Source: Capnocytophaga ochracea DSM 7271 (GTDB lineage Bacteria; Bacteroidota; Bacteroidia; Flavobacteriales; Flavobacteriaceae). Taken from it: a stretch of DNA of 64,000 nucleotides. Position numbers and translations under genes: made by a program. Below, piece by piece: positions 51,201 through 58,860 of this stretch. The DNA is taken from assembly GCF_000023285.1 (NCBI RefSeq), contig NC_013162.1, forward strand, positions 124,001-188,000, read 5' to 3'. Every line of letters begins with the position of its first letter. Within the stretch, counting starts at the first letter, position 1. The notes under the pieces are model-generated. The model saw only the letters and a list, made by a program, of their open reading frames with translations. It did not search any database and was not told where the DNA came from.

Positions 51201-52576
51201 ATATACACCATCAGGATGATAATCTCTCCGAAGGCGGCACTACTGCGTATTTTGGAAGCGGAATGGAATACCTCCTCATCCATTTGTGCTTGGGTAAGTC
51301 GTTGGTGGTTCTTTCGGATCGCCAAGTGGTGCATCACTGCTTCTACCACGATAACCGATCCATCTACGATAATTCCGAAATCTATCGCTCCCAAGCTCAT
51401 CAGGTTGGCACTTACTCCAAAGAGGTTCATCATTCCTAAGGCAAAGAGCAAGGAGAGCGGAATGGCCGTGGCAACAATCAGTCCGGCACGCAGGTTCCCT
51501 AAGAAAAGTACTAAGATGAAGATGACAATCAGCGCCCCCTCTAAGAGGTTTTTCTCTACTGTATGGATGGCGCGTTGTACCAAGTCCGTGCGGTCTAAGA
51601 ATGGCTCTATCACTACATCTTCAGGTAGGGATTGCTGTATGGTGGGCAGTTTTTCTTTGATACGACTGACTACCTCGTGGCTGTTTTCGCCCTTGAGCAT
51701 CATCACTACCCCACCTACGGCATCCACCTCGCCATTATAGCTAAGGGCACCATAGCGGATGGCACTGCCCAAGCGTACCTCGGCTACATGCTTGATAAAG
51801 AGGGGAGGGGTGTGCTTGCCTACGGCTATATTGCCTATGTCTTCAAGGGAGCGAGCCATGCCTATTCCTCGGATAAAGTAGGCATTGGGGCGCTTGTCGA
51901 TATAGGCACCTCCTGTATTTTGGTTGTTCTGCTCCAAAGCAGTGAAAATATCACTGACACTCACCCCCATGGCACGGAGGCGATCGGGGTCTATAACCAC
52001 CTCATACTGCTTGAGTTCGCCTCCAAAGCTGTTGATTTCGGCTATTCCTTTGGTACCATAGAGTTGGCGAGCCACGATCCAGTCCTGCATGGTGCGGAGG
52101 TCTTTGGCGGAATATTTGTTTTTGCTCTGTTCCGTAGGGCGAATGATATACTGATATACCTCCCCCAGTCCGGTACTCACGGGTGAGAGTTCGGGCGAGC
52201 CTATGCCTTGAGGGATTTGCTCCTGTGCCTCCTTGAGCTTTTCATTGACTAGCTGGCGGGCAAAGTAGATGTCCATATCCTCGCTAAAGACGGCTGTGAT
52301 GACCGAGAGTCCAAAGCGGGAAATACTGCGTGTTTCCTCCAGCCCAGGAATATTGGCGATGGCTTGCTCAATAGGAAAAGTAACCAGTTGCTCTACCTCT
52401 TGTGAGGCCAAAGTAGGGGTAGAGGTGATGATTTGTACTTGGTTGTTAGTAATATCTGGAACGGCATCAATGGGGAGCCTTGTAGCACTCCATACGCCCC
52501 AAAAAATAAGCATAAGGGTCATGAATCCTACAAATAGCTTATTTTTGATGCTAAATAGTATGATTTTGTCTAACAT
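48245..52576 (-). CDS. CusA/CzcA-type RND transporter fused to TolC-like protein
   Basis: 1443-residue fusion. Residues 1 to about 1030 are a heavy-metal efflux RND pump with 12 TM helices. TM4 carries the proton-relay pattern FGIIVDGSVIVVEAV, and the start LFVGFMTLMLIFWGVWSATRLPIDAVPDITNNQ is typical. After the last RND helix comes VLTIALLLISPIALHAQ, a signal-peptide-like segment (about 1036-1052, near 49,420-49,470). A TolC-family outer-membrane factor follows (about 1053-1443). Such fusions occur in Bacteroidetes. The embedded signal suggests processing into two proteins. Base composition around 50-52.5 kb is visibly GC-richer than the rest of the window, hinting at transfer. Confidence 0.92.
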   Translation of the reverse strand: MLDKIILFSIKNKLFVGFMTLMLIFWGVWSATRLPIDAVPDITNNQVQIITSTPTLASQEVEQLVTFPIEQAIANIPGLEETRSISRFGLSVITAVFSEDMDIYFARQLVNEKLKEAQEQIPQGIGSPELSPVSTGLGEVYQYIIRPTEQSKNKYSAKDLRTMQDWIVARQLYGTKGIAEINSFGGELKQYEVVIDPDRLRAMGVSVSDIFTALEQNNQNTGGAYIDKRPNAYFIRGIGMARSLEDIGNIAVGKHTPPLFIKHVAEVRLGSAIRYGALSYNGEVDAVGGVVMMLKGENSHEVVSRIKEKLPTIQQSLPEDVVIEPFLDRTDLVQRAIHTVEKNLLEGALIVIFILVLFLGNLRAGLIVATAIPLSLLFALGMMNLFGVSANLMSLGAIDFGIIVDGSVIVVEAVMHHLAIRKNHQRLTQAQMDEEVFHSASKIRSSAAFGEIIILMVYIPILTLVGVEGKMFRPMAQTVVFAILGALILSLTYIPAMSALLLPKTVSDKRSFAERMISWLYRHYQPLFVRSIRLRGWIIGSTVVLFVLAVGIFSRMGGEFIPQLQEGDFVFECILPPGTSLKQSLETSMQASRLIREFDEVKMVIGKTGSAEIPTDPMPLEASDIVIVLKSQDQWKSGRSYEELGDAIIERLKDIPGVFFEKSQPIQMHFNELMTGVRQDVTIKIFGENMDTLAHYAQRVSQLIQKTEGATAPQVEKVSGLPQINVTYDRVRLANYGLSVQEVNEVLSTAFAGKKAGVVFENERRFDLVVRLDSLHRTGIDDVQHMMVATENGQVPMSQLATIKYELGPAQVSREAGKRRIVIGFNVQGRDVQSVVSDIEQKLKGVKLPTGYYFTYGGQFENLQKATDRLLIAVPVALLLIFFLLYLAFHSIKQSLLIFSAIPMSAIGGVFALLLRGMPFSISAGIGFIALFGVAVLNGIVLIGTFNQLKKEGMTNLLHRVITGTEMRLRPVLMTAMVASLGFLPMALSQGAGAEVQRPLATVVIGGLVSATFLTLFVLPLLYIAFNSTFSWRRPSAKVLTIALLLISPIALHAQQSYSLQEIEQIALKNNGVIKAAQLKLQGASSKERTSFELAKTDFTGQYGQYSSAEKDLSVGVSQSIPLPTVFAARKKLYQAETQLQQGQLALQQNELKRQVRNAYQQLQYLTFKEEQLLQLDSLYNNFIRIAEVRYKAGDTKKIDINTAQVKKGEISLLLQQNKTIQQATYRNLRTLMQTEEAFTITKSPVYEPLLLSEPSDVQLSQHPLVQLSYQEANIAEHNKRLERAQALPDLTLGYTNQSLIGMQTIGGVETYTDRSKRFHFATIGLSVPIFTATRAKVKAYKYQKEAAIEAAQQTEKQLKTQWINLQEEYQLNLQKYQFYKQEALPEAERIIRANQLGYSAGEISYVEYLYTLQTAVDTRLAYLESIEALNQKVIEIQSLLNQ

Positions 52577-52661
52577 TTCTAATAAGAATTAATGATTAGT
52601 TAATGACTAATGATGGGTGAGATGACTAATGAACAATCACTTGAGATGAAGAAAGAAAAGA

Positions 52662-52982
52662 CTATATCTTGGGAGGAGTCCAGATATTCCCATAGTAGTT
52701 CGAAGACCATACGGTCAGGGGATAGCTATAGGAGGGAATGGTTGCGGTGGCTTGAGCAATGGTTAAGGCCTCATAAGTAGTGGGCGTGCTGATTACCATT
52801 TGGCAGCAAGTGCAAATGCAGAAAGGTGAACAGCTATCCAAATGAAAATGAGAGTGTTCCCCAGTTGGGGCTGTTACAAATTCATAAGAAGCTGAAGACT
52901 CCTCACCTTCAAGCATATCCGTACAAGGCAGCCCAGTGAGTGCCAACAGATATAAGCTAAGTATGAAGGTGAAAAATCTCAT
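52662..52982 (-). CDS. Small secreted Cys/His-rich protein (DUF6660-like)
   Basis: 106-residue exported protein. The signal peptide is MRFFTFILSLYLLALTGLPC. The mature part carries EHSHFHLD (His 43, 45, 47), followed by CSPFCICTCC (Cys 51, 55, 57, 59, 60), and then a Thr/Tyr-rich tail. Small proteins of this kind sit at the head of RND metal-efflux operons in Bacteroidetes (I recall DUF6660). The His/Cys patch suggests metal binding in the periplasm, as a chaperone or sensor, which is inference. It precedes the RND gene by 85 bases on the same strand, with the operon promoter just upstream. Confidence 0.75.
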   Translation of the reverse strand: MRFFTFILSLYLLALTGLPCTDMLEGEESSASYEFVTAPTGEHSHFHLDSCSPFCICTCCQMVISTPTTYEALTIAQATATIPSYSYPLTVWSSNYYGNIWTPPKI

Positions 52983-52990
52983 ATTGGGAG

Positions 52991-53036
52991 CAAAGATACA
53001 TTTTTTTTCAATCTGACAAAATTTTTTGATTTTGTC
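52991..53036 (-). promoter_or_regulatory. Efflux operon promoter with palindrome over -33
   Basis: Minus-strand TATCTTTG (52991-52998) and TTTG (53017-53020), 18-base spacer. The palindrome GACAAAAT-N6-ATTTTGTC (53015-53036) covers the -33 box, as an operator would. Confidence 0.7.
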
Positions 53037-53087
53037 GCATTCTACTACATAATTAAAAATAACACATCTGACACATTACCAGCTCCA

Positions 53088-53115
53088 CGCAGACGTGCGT
53101 TGCTGCACGTCTGCG
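53088..53115. repeat. Strong hairpin CGCAGACGTGC
   Basis: CGCAGACGTGC (53088-53098), loop GTTGCT, and GCACGTCTGCG (53105-53115) form an 11-bp perfect GC-rich stem in AT-rich DNA. There is no T run, so it does not look like a terminator. The origin is unclear. Confidence 0.65.
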
Positions 53116-53133
53116 GGTGCAAAGGTAAATTTT

Positions 53134-53165
53134 TTTGGTTATATTGTCAAGATGTTGTACCTTTG
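53134..53165 (+). promoter_or_regulatory. Orphan promoter
   Basis: A near-perfect promoter (TTTG 53134-53137, 20-base spacer, TACCTTTG 53158-53165) with no reading frame downstream. It is part of the 12-bp inverted repeat GGTGCAAAGGTA (53116-53127) / TACCTTTGCACC (53158-53169). Confidence 0.5.
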
Positions 53166-53670
53166 CACCTAGAAGTTACTGAGAAAATAGGTATAATCAA
53201 ATGAAATAAGAGCTATTACTAAATCATTACCTAATCTTCTTGTAATTCCTGTATCTTCTTTATTTAAAATAGATTATAAAAGTAGTTTCAATTTTGGGGC
53301 AAAATTACTAAAAAAAACTGAAAAGCAAAAAGCAAAACAGCAAAATAAGTATATTTCCCGTATTTCTATTCACCAAAATACCTATTGATTACCAGCATCT
53401 TCTTAATACACCTTTTGCATACTATCCCATAAGGTTCATCTTTTGTCTCTCTGTCCGTACATTGTTTGTCTTTTCATTATATGCCTGTCGTGCTACGACT
53501 GCCCGTATAGCTCGCACCTACCTGTGTGCTCACACTGTCTTACCTTTGTTTTTGGGTCGCTACACCCCCTTTTCACAGTATGGACTTTCCCAAAATTTGA
53601 AACTTTGGCAAAGCTGAAAGCTCCCAATAGTCTCTTTCTTACCTCCATTATATCCTTAATTTAAATTTGT

Positions 53671-53824
53671 CTTTTGTTCGTCTTTTGTTCGTTCATTGTT
53701 CGTCTTTTGTTCGTTGTAGACCCACTGTAGACCCACTGTAGACCCACTGTAGAGCCACTGTAGACCCACTCATCGTTCGTTTATCCTATAAGCTTCTTAT
53801 AAGCTTTATATAATCCTCTCCCAA
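53671..53824 (-). repeat. 11-bp word array, island B (14 words, inverted)
   Basis: Read on the minus strand: TTGGGAGAGGA, TTATATAAAGC, TTATAAGAAGC, TTATAGGATAA, ACGAACGATGA, then five GTGGGTCTACA-type words (one GTGGCTCTACA), then four ACGAACAAAAG or ACGAACAATGA words. Every word is 11 bp and in register. The order is the same as in islands A and C. Confidence 0.88.
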
Positions 53825-53916
53825 TTTCTCCATTAACCATTAACCACTAACCATTAATCATCAACCATTAACCTTGCTTCCAAAGTGGATAACAAAGATT
53901 TTTAAACATCTATCTT

Positions 53917-53948
53917 TTTGGTCAATGAATATTATTTTATTACTTTTG
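53917..53948 (+). promoter_or_regulatory. Promoter of DUF368-MFS operon
   Basis: TTTG (53917-53920), 20-base spacer, TACTTTTG (53941-53948). It lies inside the longer frame that starts at 53874, supporting ATG 53988. Confidence 0.8.
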
Positions 53949-53987
53949 CACCCGTTAAGTTCAATATTGAAACAGAAACCGTTTTTT

Positions 53988-54923
53988 ATGAAACGCACAT
54001 TTTTAGATTACTTTTTTATCACCCTCAAAGGGCTCGCTATGGGTGCTGCCGATGTAGTACCAGGAGTCTCAGGGGGAACTATTGCCTTCATTTCGGGCAT
54101 CTATGAGGAGTTAGTCGATTCTATCAGCAAAGTAAACTTACAAGCCTTCAAACTCCTTTTTACAAAAGGTATAGTTGCTTTCTGGAAACACATCAATGGG
54201 AACTTTTTTGTAGCTCTCTTTGCAGGGATAGGTATCAGTATCCTCTCACTTGCCAAAGGTATGAAATGGCTGTTAGAAAATCACCCCATAATGGTATGGT
54301 CTTTCTTCTTCGGACTAATGATTGCAAGTGTCTTTTTCCTAACAAAAGAAATAAAACGTTGGAATCTCGCCGCTGTCTTAACTATGGTAGTTGGAGGGAT
54401 TGTTGCTTATATTATCACTGTTATTCCTCCCTTGGTAAATGGCAGTAACCAAAGTATTATCTTTATCTTTTTCTGTGGTGCCTTAGCCATTTGCGCTATG
54501 ATACTCCCAGGTATATCAGGAGCTTTTGTATTGGTACTTCTGGGGGCTTACCACACTGTTTTAGATGCGCTTAGTTCTTGGAATTTTAAAGTGATTGGCG
54601 TTTTTGCTATTGGGGCTATCACAGGTATTCTTAGCTTTTCAAAAGCCTTAAAATGGTTATTTGCTAAATTCCGAAACCTTACCTTTGCAGGACTCACAGG
54701 CTTTATTATTGGGTCACTAAACAAAGTATGGCCTTGGAAAGAAACTCTCGAAACAGACCCTACTAATGGCAGTGTGATATGGGAAAAAAGCATATCGCCT
54801 TGGGCTTTCAAAACAATCACCAATACCAATCCGCAAATCCTAACTGCTATCTTATTGGCTATTATAGGTTTCTGTGTGATTTACTCTATTGAAAAGTTAG
54901 GCGCAAAACGCACTCAAAATTAA
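53988..54923 (+). CDS. DUF368 membrane protein (polyprenyl-phosphate flippase family)
   Basis: 311-residue integral membrane protein with about nine TM helices. The DUF368 hallmark MGAADVVPGVSGGTIAFISG (about residues 18-37) and the second, inverted-repeat copy MILPGISGAFVLVLLGAYH (about 171-189) are both clear. Members of this family (PopT) have been linked to undecaprenyl-phosphate recycling across the membrane. I start at ATG 53988 (MKRTFLDYFF), because the longer frame overlaps the promoter. The MFS gene begins one base after the stop. Confidence 0.9.
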   Translation: MKRTFLDYFFITLKGLAMGAADVVPGVSGGTIAFISGIYEELVDSISKVNLQAFKLLFTKGIVAFWKHINGNFFVALFAGIGISILSLAKGMKWLLENHPIMVWSFFFGLMIASVFFLTKEIKRWNLAAVLTMVVGGIVAYIITVIPPLVNGSNQSIIFIFFCGALAICAMILPGISGAFVLVLLGAYHTVLDALSSWNFKVIGVFAIGAITGILSFSKALKWLFAKFRNLTFAGLTGFIIGSLNKVWPWKETLETDPTNGSVIWEKSISPWAFKTITNTNPQILTAILLAIIGFCVIYSIEKLGAKRTQN

Positions 54924-54924
54924 T

Positions 54925-56256
54925 ATGAAACCATTAGAACGAGGACATAAAAAACTACTCAATGCGTGGGCTTTTTACGATTGGGCTAACTCTGTCTATT
55001 CTCTCACCATTGTCTCTACTATCTTCCCTATTTTCTACGGATTGTTATTTCGCATTGCAAAGCTCACCCATATTGAGCTCTTTGGAATGGTGATTAAAAG
55101 CACTTCTGTGATTGCTTTTGTAACCGCTTTAGCTTTTGCAGTAGTGGTAGTACTCTCCCCTATTCTCAGTGGTATCGCCGATTACTTAGGGAATAAAAAG
55201 AGCTTTATGCGCTTTTTCTGCTATTTAGGAGCTATCTCTTGTGTAGGGTTATATTGGTTTTCCTTAGAACATATTTACTTCGGACTCTTGTGCTATTTTT
55301 GTGGCGTAGTAGGCTTTTGGGGGAGTATCGTATTCTATAATTCTTATTTACCCGATATCGCTCTCCCTGAACAGTACGACGCTGTAAGTGCCAAAGGATA
55401 CAGCTTAGGGTATACAGGTAGTGTATTACTGCTTATTTTTAACCTCATAATGGTAATGAAACCACAATGGGTAGGCTTTGCTACTGCTGATGCTGAAACT
55501 ACTCTCACCACTATGCGCATCTCGTTTATTACAGTAGGAATATGGTGGATAGGGTTTAGTAGTATCCCCTTCTATTATCTTCCTTCGTATAAAAAAGGTA
55601 GGGGGGAGTTCAGCAAAAGCATTCTTTTCAACGGTTTTAAAGAACTGCGCAAAGTATGGCAATCTCTCTCAGCTTCTCCTCGTTTGAAGTGGTATCTTAT
55701 TGCTTTCTTTGTGTACAGTATGGGTGTACAAACCGTTATGCTGATAGCCACTTATTTTGGAGAGCAAGAAATACAATGGGCAAACTCCGAAGAAAGCACT
55801 ATGGGGCTCATTATAAGTGTACTCATTATTCAATTAGTAGCTATTTTAGGAGCACACCTTACGGTTTTAACAGTGCGCAAATGGGGTAATATTGCAGTGC
55901 TTATTGGGCTTAATGTTATATGGGTAGGCATCTGTTTGCTTTCATATTGCGTATATAAACCTACTGAGTTTTATGCAATAGCTATTTTAGTAGGGCTTGT
56001 AATGGGGGGCATACAAACGCTATCACGTTCCACCTATTCTGCTTACTTACCCGAAACTAAAGATACTACCTCTTTTTTCAGTTTTTACGATGTAACTGAG
56101 AAATTGGGTATTGTAATAGGAATGGGGGTTTATGGTATGATAGACCAATTTACCAATAATATGCGCAATGCTACTATTTCACTAATAGTTTTCTTTGTTT
56201 TAGGAATGTTACTGCTTTTTAAAGTGCGAAAAGTAAGTCGTGTAGCTAATGAATAA
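54925..56256 (+). CDS. MFS transporter, UMF1/Atg22-like
   Basis: 443-residue transporter with 12 TM helices. The start LLNAWAFYDWANSVYSLTIV (about 9-28) is the hallmark of the UMF1/Vps22-Atg22-like MFS family, and GGIQTLSRSTYSAYLPET near residue 355 is the conserved second-half loop. Atg22 of yeast exports amino acids from the vacuole; bacterial substrates are not established. It is in an operon with the DUF368 gene (one base apart) and the small PspC-like gene (2 bases downstream). Confidence 0.88.
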   Translation: MKPLERGHKKLLNAWAFYDWANSVYSLTIVSTIFPIFYGLLFRIAKLTHIELFGMVIKSTSVIAFVTALAFAVVVVLSPILSGIADYLGNKKSFMRFFCYLGAISCVGLYWFSLEHIYFGLLCYFCGVVGFWGSIVFYNSYLPDIALPEQYDAVSAKGYSLGYTGSVLLLIFNLIMVMKPQWVGFATADAETTLTTMRISFITVGIWWIGFSSIPFYYLPSYKKGRGEFSKSILFNGFKELRKVWQSLSASPRLKWYLIAFFVYSMGVQTVMLIATYFGEQEIQWANSEESTMGLIISVLIIQLVAILGAHLTVLTVRKWGNIAVLIGLNVIWVGICLLSYCVYKPTEFYAIAILVGLVMGGIQTLSRSTYSAYLPETKDTTSFFSFYDVTEKLGIVIGMGVYGMIDQFTNNMRNATISLIVFFVLGMLLLFKVRKVSRVANE

Positions 56257-56258
56257 TT

Positions 56259-56486
56259 ATGAAAATATTTTCTGAATTTAGGTTTTTTCTTGAGAAATAC
56301 GGTTTTGCAGTATCATCGCGTTTAGCCGAGAAGTTGGGAATGCGTGCCAAAGACGTCCGTATTGTTTTTATTTACGGCACCTTTGCCACCTTAGGAGCTT
56401 GGTTTGGTGTATATTTGCTTTTAGCATCTCTTTTAAGAATTAAAGATTTGTTCTTTGCTAAACGCACCTCTGTATTTGATTTGTAA
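56259..56486 (+). CDS. PspC-like small membrane protein
   Basis: 75-residue protein. AVSSRLAEKLGMRAKDVRIVFIYGTF resembles the PspC domain pattern (Gly-Leu-Ala-x-x-Leu-Gly ... VR-hydrophobic). One or two hydrophobic segments follow (LGAWFGVYLLLASLLRI). PspC proteins belong to envelope-stress responses, but this shortened, Gly-poor version may be only structurally related. It is last in the DUF368-MFS operon. Confidence 0.65.
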   Translation: MKIFSEFRFFLEKYGFAVSSRLAEKLGMRAKDVRIVFIYGTFATLGAWFGVYLLLASLLRIKDLFFAKRTSVFDL

Positions 56487-56503
56487 TTATTTTTTTCTTT
56501 AAA

Positions 56504-56535
56504 TTTGCACCTTTCAAAAATACTTCGTATATTTG
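56504..56535 (+). promoter_or_regulatory. Promoter of YtxH operon
   Basis: TTTG (56504-56507), 20-base spacer, TATATTTG (56528-56535). Confidence 0.78.
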
Positions 56536-56599
56536 TGCGTTTATTAGAGTGTAACAACTAATAACTCTAATCGTAAGTAAAACTAAAATTTATTATATT

Positions 56600-56926
56600 A
56601 TGGCAAAAACAGGAAACATATTATTAGGATTGGCAGCAGGAGCTGCTATTGGAGTGGGCTTAGGTATTCTCTTTGCCCCTGATAAGGGTAAAGTCACCCG
56701 CGAAAAGATTAAAGATAGTGTGAGTGACAAGGCTGAAAAGCTAAAAGAACAACTTGACCGTTTAACTGAAAATGTAAAAGAAAAATCAGCAGAACTAAAA
56801 GGTTCTTTAGAGGAAAAAGTAGACACCTTACTTTCCAAATCAAGCTATAAAGCCGAAGATGTGATTACTTTCTTAGAAAAGAAATTAGCCGCCTTAAAAG
56901 CAGCTAACGCTAAATTGCAGAAATAA
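56600..56926 (+). CDS. YtxH domain protein
   Basis: 108-residue general-stress-type protein. An N-terminal Gly-rich TM helix with ILLGLAAGAAIGVGLGILFAPDKG (about 7-30) is the YtxH signature. A long amphipathic, Lys/Glu-rich helix follows to the end. It is probably anchored in the inner membrane with a coiled-coil domain on one face. It heads a three-gene operon with the holin-like and 80-aa genes. Its role is unknown beyond family association with stress. Confidence 0.85.
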   Translation: MAKTGNILLGLAAGAAIGVGLGILFAPDKGKVTREKIKDSVSDKAEKLKEQLDRLTENVKEKSAELKGSLEEKVDTLLSKSSYKAEDVITFLEKKLAALKAANAKLQK

Positions 56927-56932
56927 GCACAT

Positions 56933-57301
56933 ATGTCTATCCACTCTATCAAAGAAACTTTTGAGGAAGTTCCTACAAAAGCAAGTACCGCTCTCAATTC
57001 GCAAATAGCTTACTATAAACTATTCCTTTTTAGGTTTATAGGTAAATCGTCTTACGGACTTATAACCTTTTTTATAGTATCCTTTGCGAGTTTGTTGGTA
57101 TTGTTCTTTTTGTCTTTCGCCGGAGCGTATGCTATTGGTGAAGCACTTGGTAGCAATGCCTTAGGTTTTGCTATTGTAGGAGCTTTCTATGTGTTGATTG
57201 CGGTAATAATATTGGCTTTCCGCAAAAAACTTATTGAGAAGCCTCTATTAGAAAAACTCTCTGAAATCTATTTTAAAGCTGAACCCGATGACGAAGAATA
57301 A
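56933..57301 (+). CDS. Phage-holin-like (Phage_holin_3_6) membrane protein
   Basis: 122-residue protein with two strong TM helices (LITFFIVSFASLLVLFFLSFAGAYAIG and ALGFAIVGAFYVLIAVIILAF), a short polar N-terminal domain and an acidic tail. It matches the putative actinobacterial holin-X/Phage_holin_3_6 family found in many non-phage contexts. Nothing phage-like adjoins it. It lies in the conserved YtxH operon, so a structural envelope role is more likely than lysis. It overlaps the next gene by 14 bases. Confidence 0.8.
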   Translation: MSIHSIKETFEEVPTKASTALNSQIAYYKLFLFRFIGKSSYGLITFFIVSFASLLVLFFLSFAGAYAIGEALGSNALGFAIVGAFYVLIAVIILAFRKKLIEKPLLEKLSEIYFKAEPDDEE

Positions 57302-57530
57302 AATCTATAGCTCTTTTGAAGAAATTGATAACGACCTTAAAATACTGCGCTTAGAAAAGGAAATAGACCGACTATCTCTTACCAATCAAGTATCGGCAGT
57401 GGCAGAGAGTTTAACACCTAAAAACTTACTCGCTCATACGTGGCTTTCTTTTTTGTTTAACGAAAGAAGATGGCTAAACTTAGCTATTGAATACGCTATG
57501 TTTTTCCTTTTCAGAAGAAAACGCAAATAA
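57288..57530 (+). CDS. Small hypothetical protein of YtxH operon
   Basis: 80-residue protein. The N-terminal half is charged and helical (IDNDLKILRLEKEIDRLSLT), and the C-terminal half holds a hydrophobic segment near FNERRWLNLAIEYAMFFLF followed by a basic tail, RRKRK. It begins 14 bases before the stop of the holin-like gene and is thus coupled. I do not recognise a named family. The three-gene order YtxH, holin-like and this gene suggests a shared membrane function. Confidence 0.68.
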   Translation: MTKNKIYSSFEEIDNDLKILRLEKEIDRLSLTNQVSAVAESLTPKNLLAHTWLSFLFNERRWLNLAIEYAMFFLFRRKRK

Positions 57531-57547
57531 CCCACTTATAACTTACA

Positions 57548-58837
57548 ATGAGACATAGCCTTGTAAAGAACCTCGATTGGACTTCAGTAATACTATACTT
57601 ACTATTGGTAATGTGTGGTTGGATAGCTATCTTTTCCACTACTTACAGCGACTTAAACGTTACTTCTATCTTCGACCTCAATCAGTTTTACGGAAAGCAG
57701 TTGCTTTTTATTGGGCTTAGTTTCTTGCTTATTATCTTTATCTTAGCCATAGATAGCAGGTTTTATATCAACTTTTCAGTAATATTCTACATCATTTCGA
57801 TTATACTATTAGCCGGACTGTTTATTTTTGGTAAAGAGACAAATGGAGCTAAAGCTTGGTATGCCTTTGGATCAGTTACGGTACAACCCAGTGAGTTTGC
57901 TAAAGTAGCTACAGCTCTTGCCTTTTCGCGTTATGTGAGCGATATCCACACCGATATTCGCCGTACTCCTGACCTCTTACGGGCTATTGCAATTATTTGT
58001 ATTCCTGCCGTACTCATCTTATTACAACCCGACGTAGGGAGCTTATTAGTGTTTTTTTCATTAGCTTTTGTGCTTTTCCGCGAAGGTATGCCCTCTGCCC
58101 TACTCTTCTATCTATTTCTTTCAGGAGTAGTATTTGTTTCCTCACTAAAGTTTGGAACAACTTTCACTCTGTTTGCTTGTGCAGCTTGTATTGGATTTTA
58201 CGGCTTTTGGCATAAGAGAAAAACAAAACGCATTCCGTTTCAAAATATATTTATCTTATCGGTTATATGCTTGCTTACGGCGTTTGTTACGCACCCAGTA
58301 TACGATAACGTACTCAAACAACACCACCGCAATCGTTTGAACTTATGGCTACGTCTTGAAACTGACCCTCAGAAGATAGCTGCAATGAAGCGCGACTTTG
58401 CCTATAATACTAATATGGCTGAATCGGCGATAACCTCAGGAGGTACTTTTGGGAAAGGTTTCTTGGAAGGTACTCGTACCAAAGGTAGCTTTATCCCTGA
58501 ACAACATACCGACTATATCTTCACAACCGTAGGTGAAGAATGGGGCTTTATGGGTACTGCCTTAGTGGTCATACTCTTCTCATTTTTACTATTGCGACTT
58601 ACAGTACTTGCCGAGCGACAGAAATCTAAGTTTAACAGGGTGTATGGGTATTGTGTGGTATCAATACTGTTTGTGCATTTCTGTATCAATGTCGGTATGG
58701 TAATTAGCTTAATTCCTACCATCGGGATTCCGTTGCCTTTCTTCAGCTACGGAGGTTCTGGGCTTTGGGCGTTTACTATTCTGCTGTTTATCTTTTTACG
58801 ATTAGATGCTAACAGACTGAACGATTGGATTCGATAA
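57548..58837 (+). CDS. rodA: Rod-shape SEDS glycosyltransferase RodA
   Basis: 429-residue SEDS-family peptidoglycan polymerase with about ten TM helices. Key blocks are FYGKQLLFIGLSFLLI, KAWYAFGSVTVQPSEFAKVA (the conserved QPSE), PDVGSLLVFFSLAFVLFREG, then FIPEQHTDYIFTTVGEEWGF (about 318-337), and IGIPLPFFSYGGSGL (about 398-412). The catalytic Asp expected in the large loop lies within the region before FIPEQHTD. I call it RodA and not FtsW from its elongation-type motifs and lack of a dcw cluster around it. It overlaps no gene but is 23 bases from the MutS-like ORF. Confidence 0.9.
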   Translation: MRHSLVKNLDWTSVILYLLLVMCGWIAIFSTTYSDLNVTSIFDLNQFYGKQLLFIGLSFLLIIFILAIDSRFYINFSVIFYIISIILLAGLFIFGKETNGAKAWYAFGSVTVQPSEFAKVATALAFSRYVSDIHTDIRRTPDLLRAIAIICIPAVLILLQPDVGSLLVFFSLAFVLFREGMPSALLFYLFLSGVVFVSSLKFGTTFTLFACAACIGFYGFWHKRKTKRIPFQNIFILSVICLLTAFVTHPVYDNVLKQHHRNRLNLWLRLETDPQKIAAMKRDFAYNTNMAESAITSGGTFGKGFLEGTRTKGSFIPEQHTDYIFTTVGEEWGFMGTALVVILFSFLLLRLTVLAERQKSKFNRVYGYCVVSILFVHFCINVGMVISLIPTIGIPLPFFSYGGSGLWAFTILLFIFLRLDANRLNDWIR

Positions 58838-58860
58838 TAATGATGAATGACAAATTACGA

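Larger units (their letters stand above)
52983..53987. other. 1-kb intergenic region, efflux operon / DUF368
   Basis: No gene. Contents in order: efflux promoter and palindrome; 11-bp-stem hairpin (53088-53115) with a symmetric pair of promoter-like motifs (53116-53169); AT-rich DNA; repeat words such as TGCCTGTCGTGCTACGACTG (53482 on) and CACCCCCTTTT remnants; the 11-bp array (53671-53824); TTAATGG-type repeats (53830-53873); and the DUF368 promoter (53917-53948). Confidence 0.65.

Noticed and set aside
51632-52186. Plus-strand frame of 184 codons inside the RND gene
   Set aside because: It is antisense to a fully conserved RND pump coding region; such shadows are frequent in GC-richer genes.
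56933-57301. Prophage, based on the holin-like gene
   Set aside because: No phage structural, lysis or integrase genes adjoin it. The gene sits in a YtxH operon, and this holin-like family is widespread outside phages.
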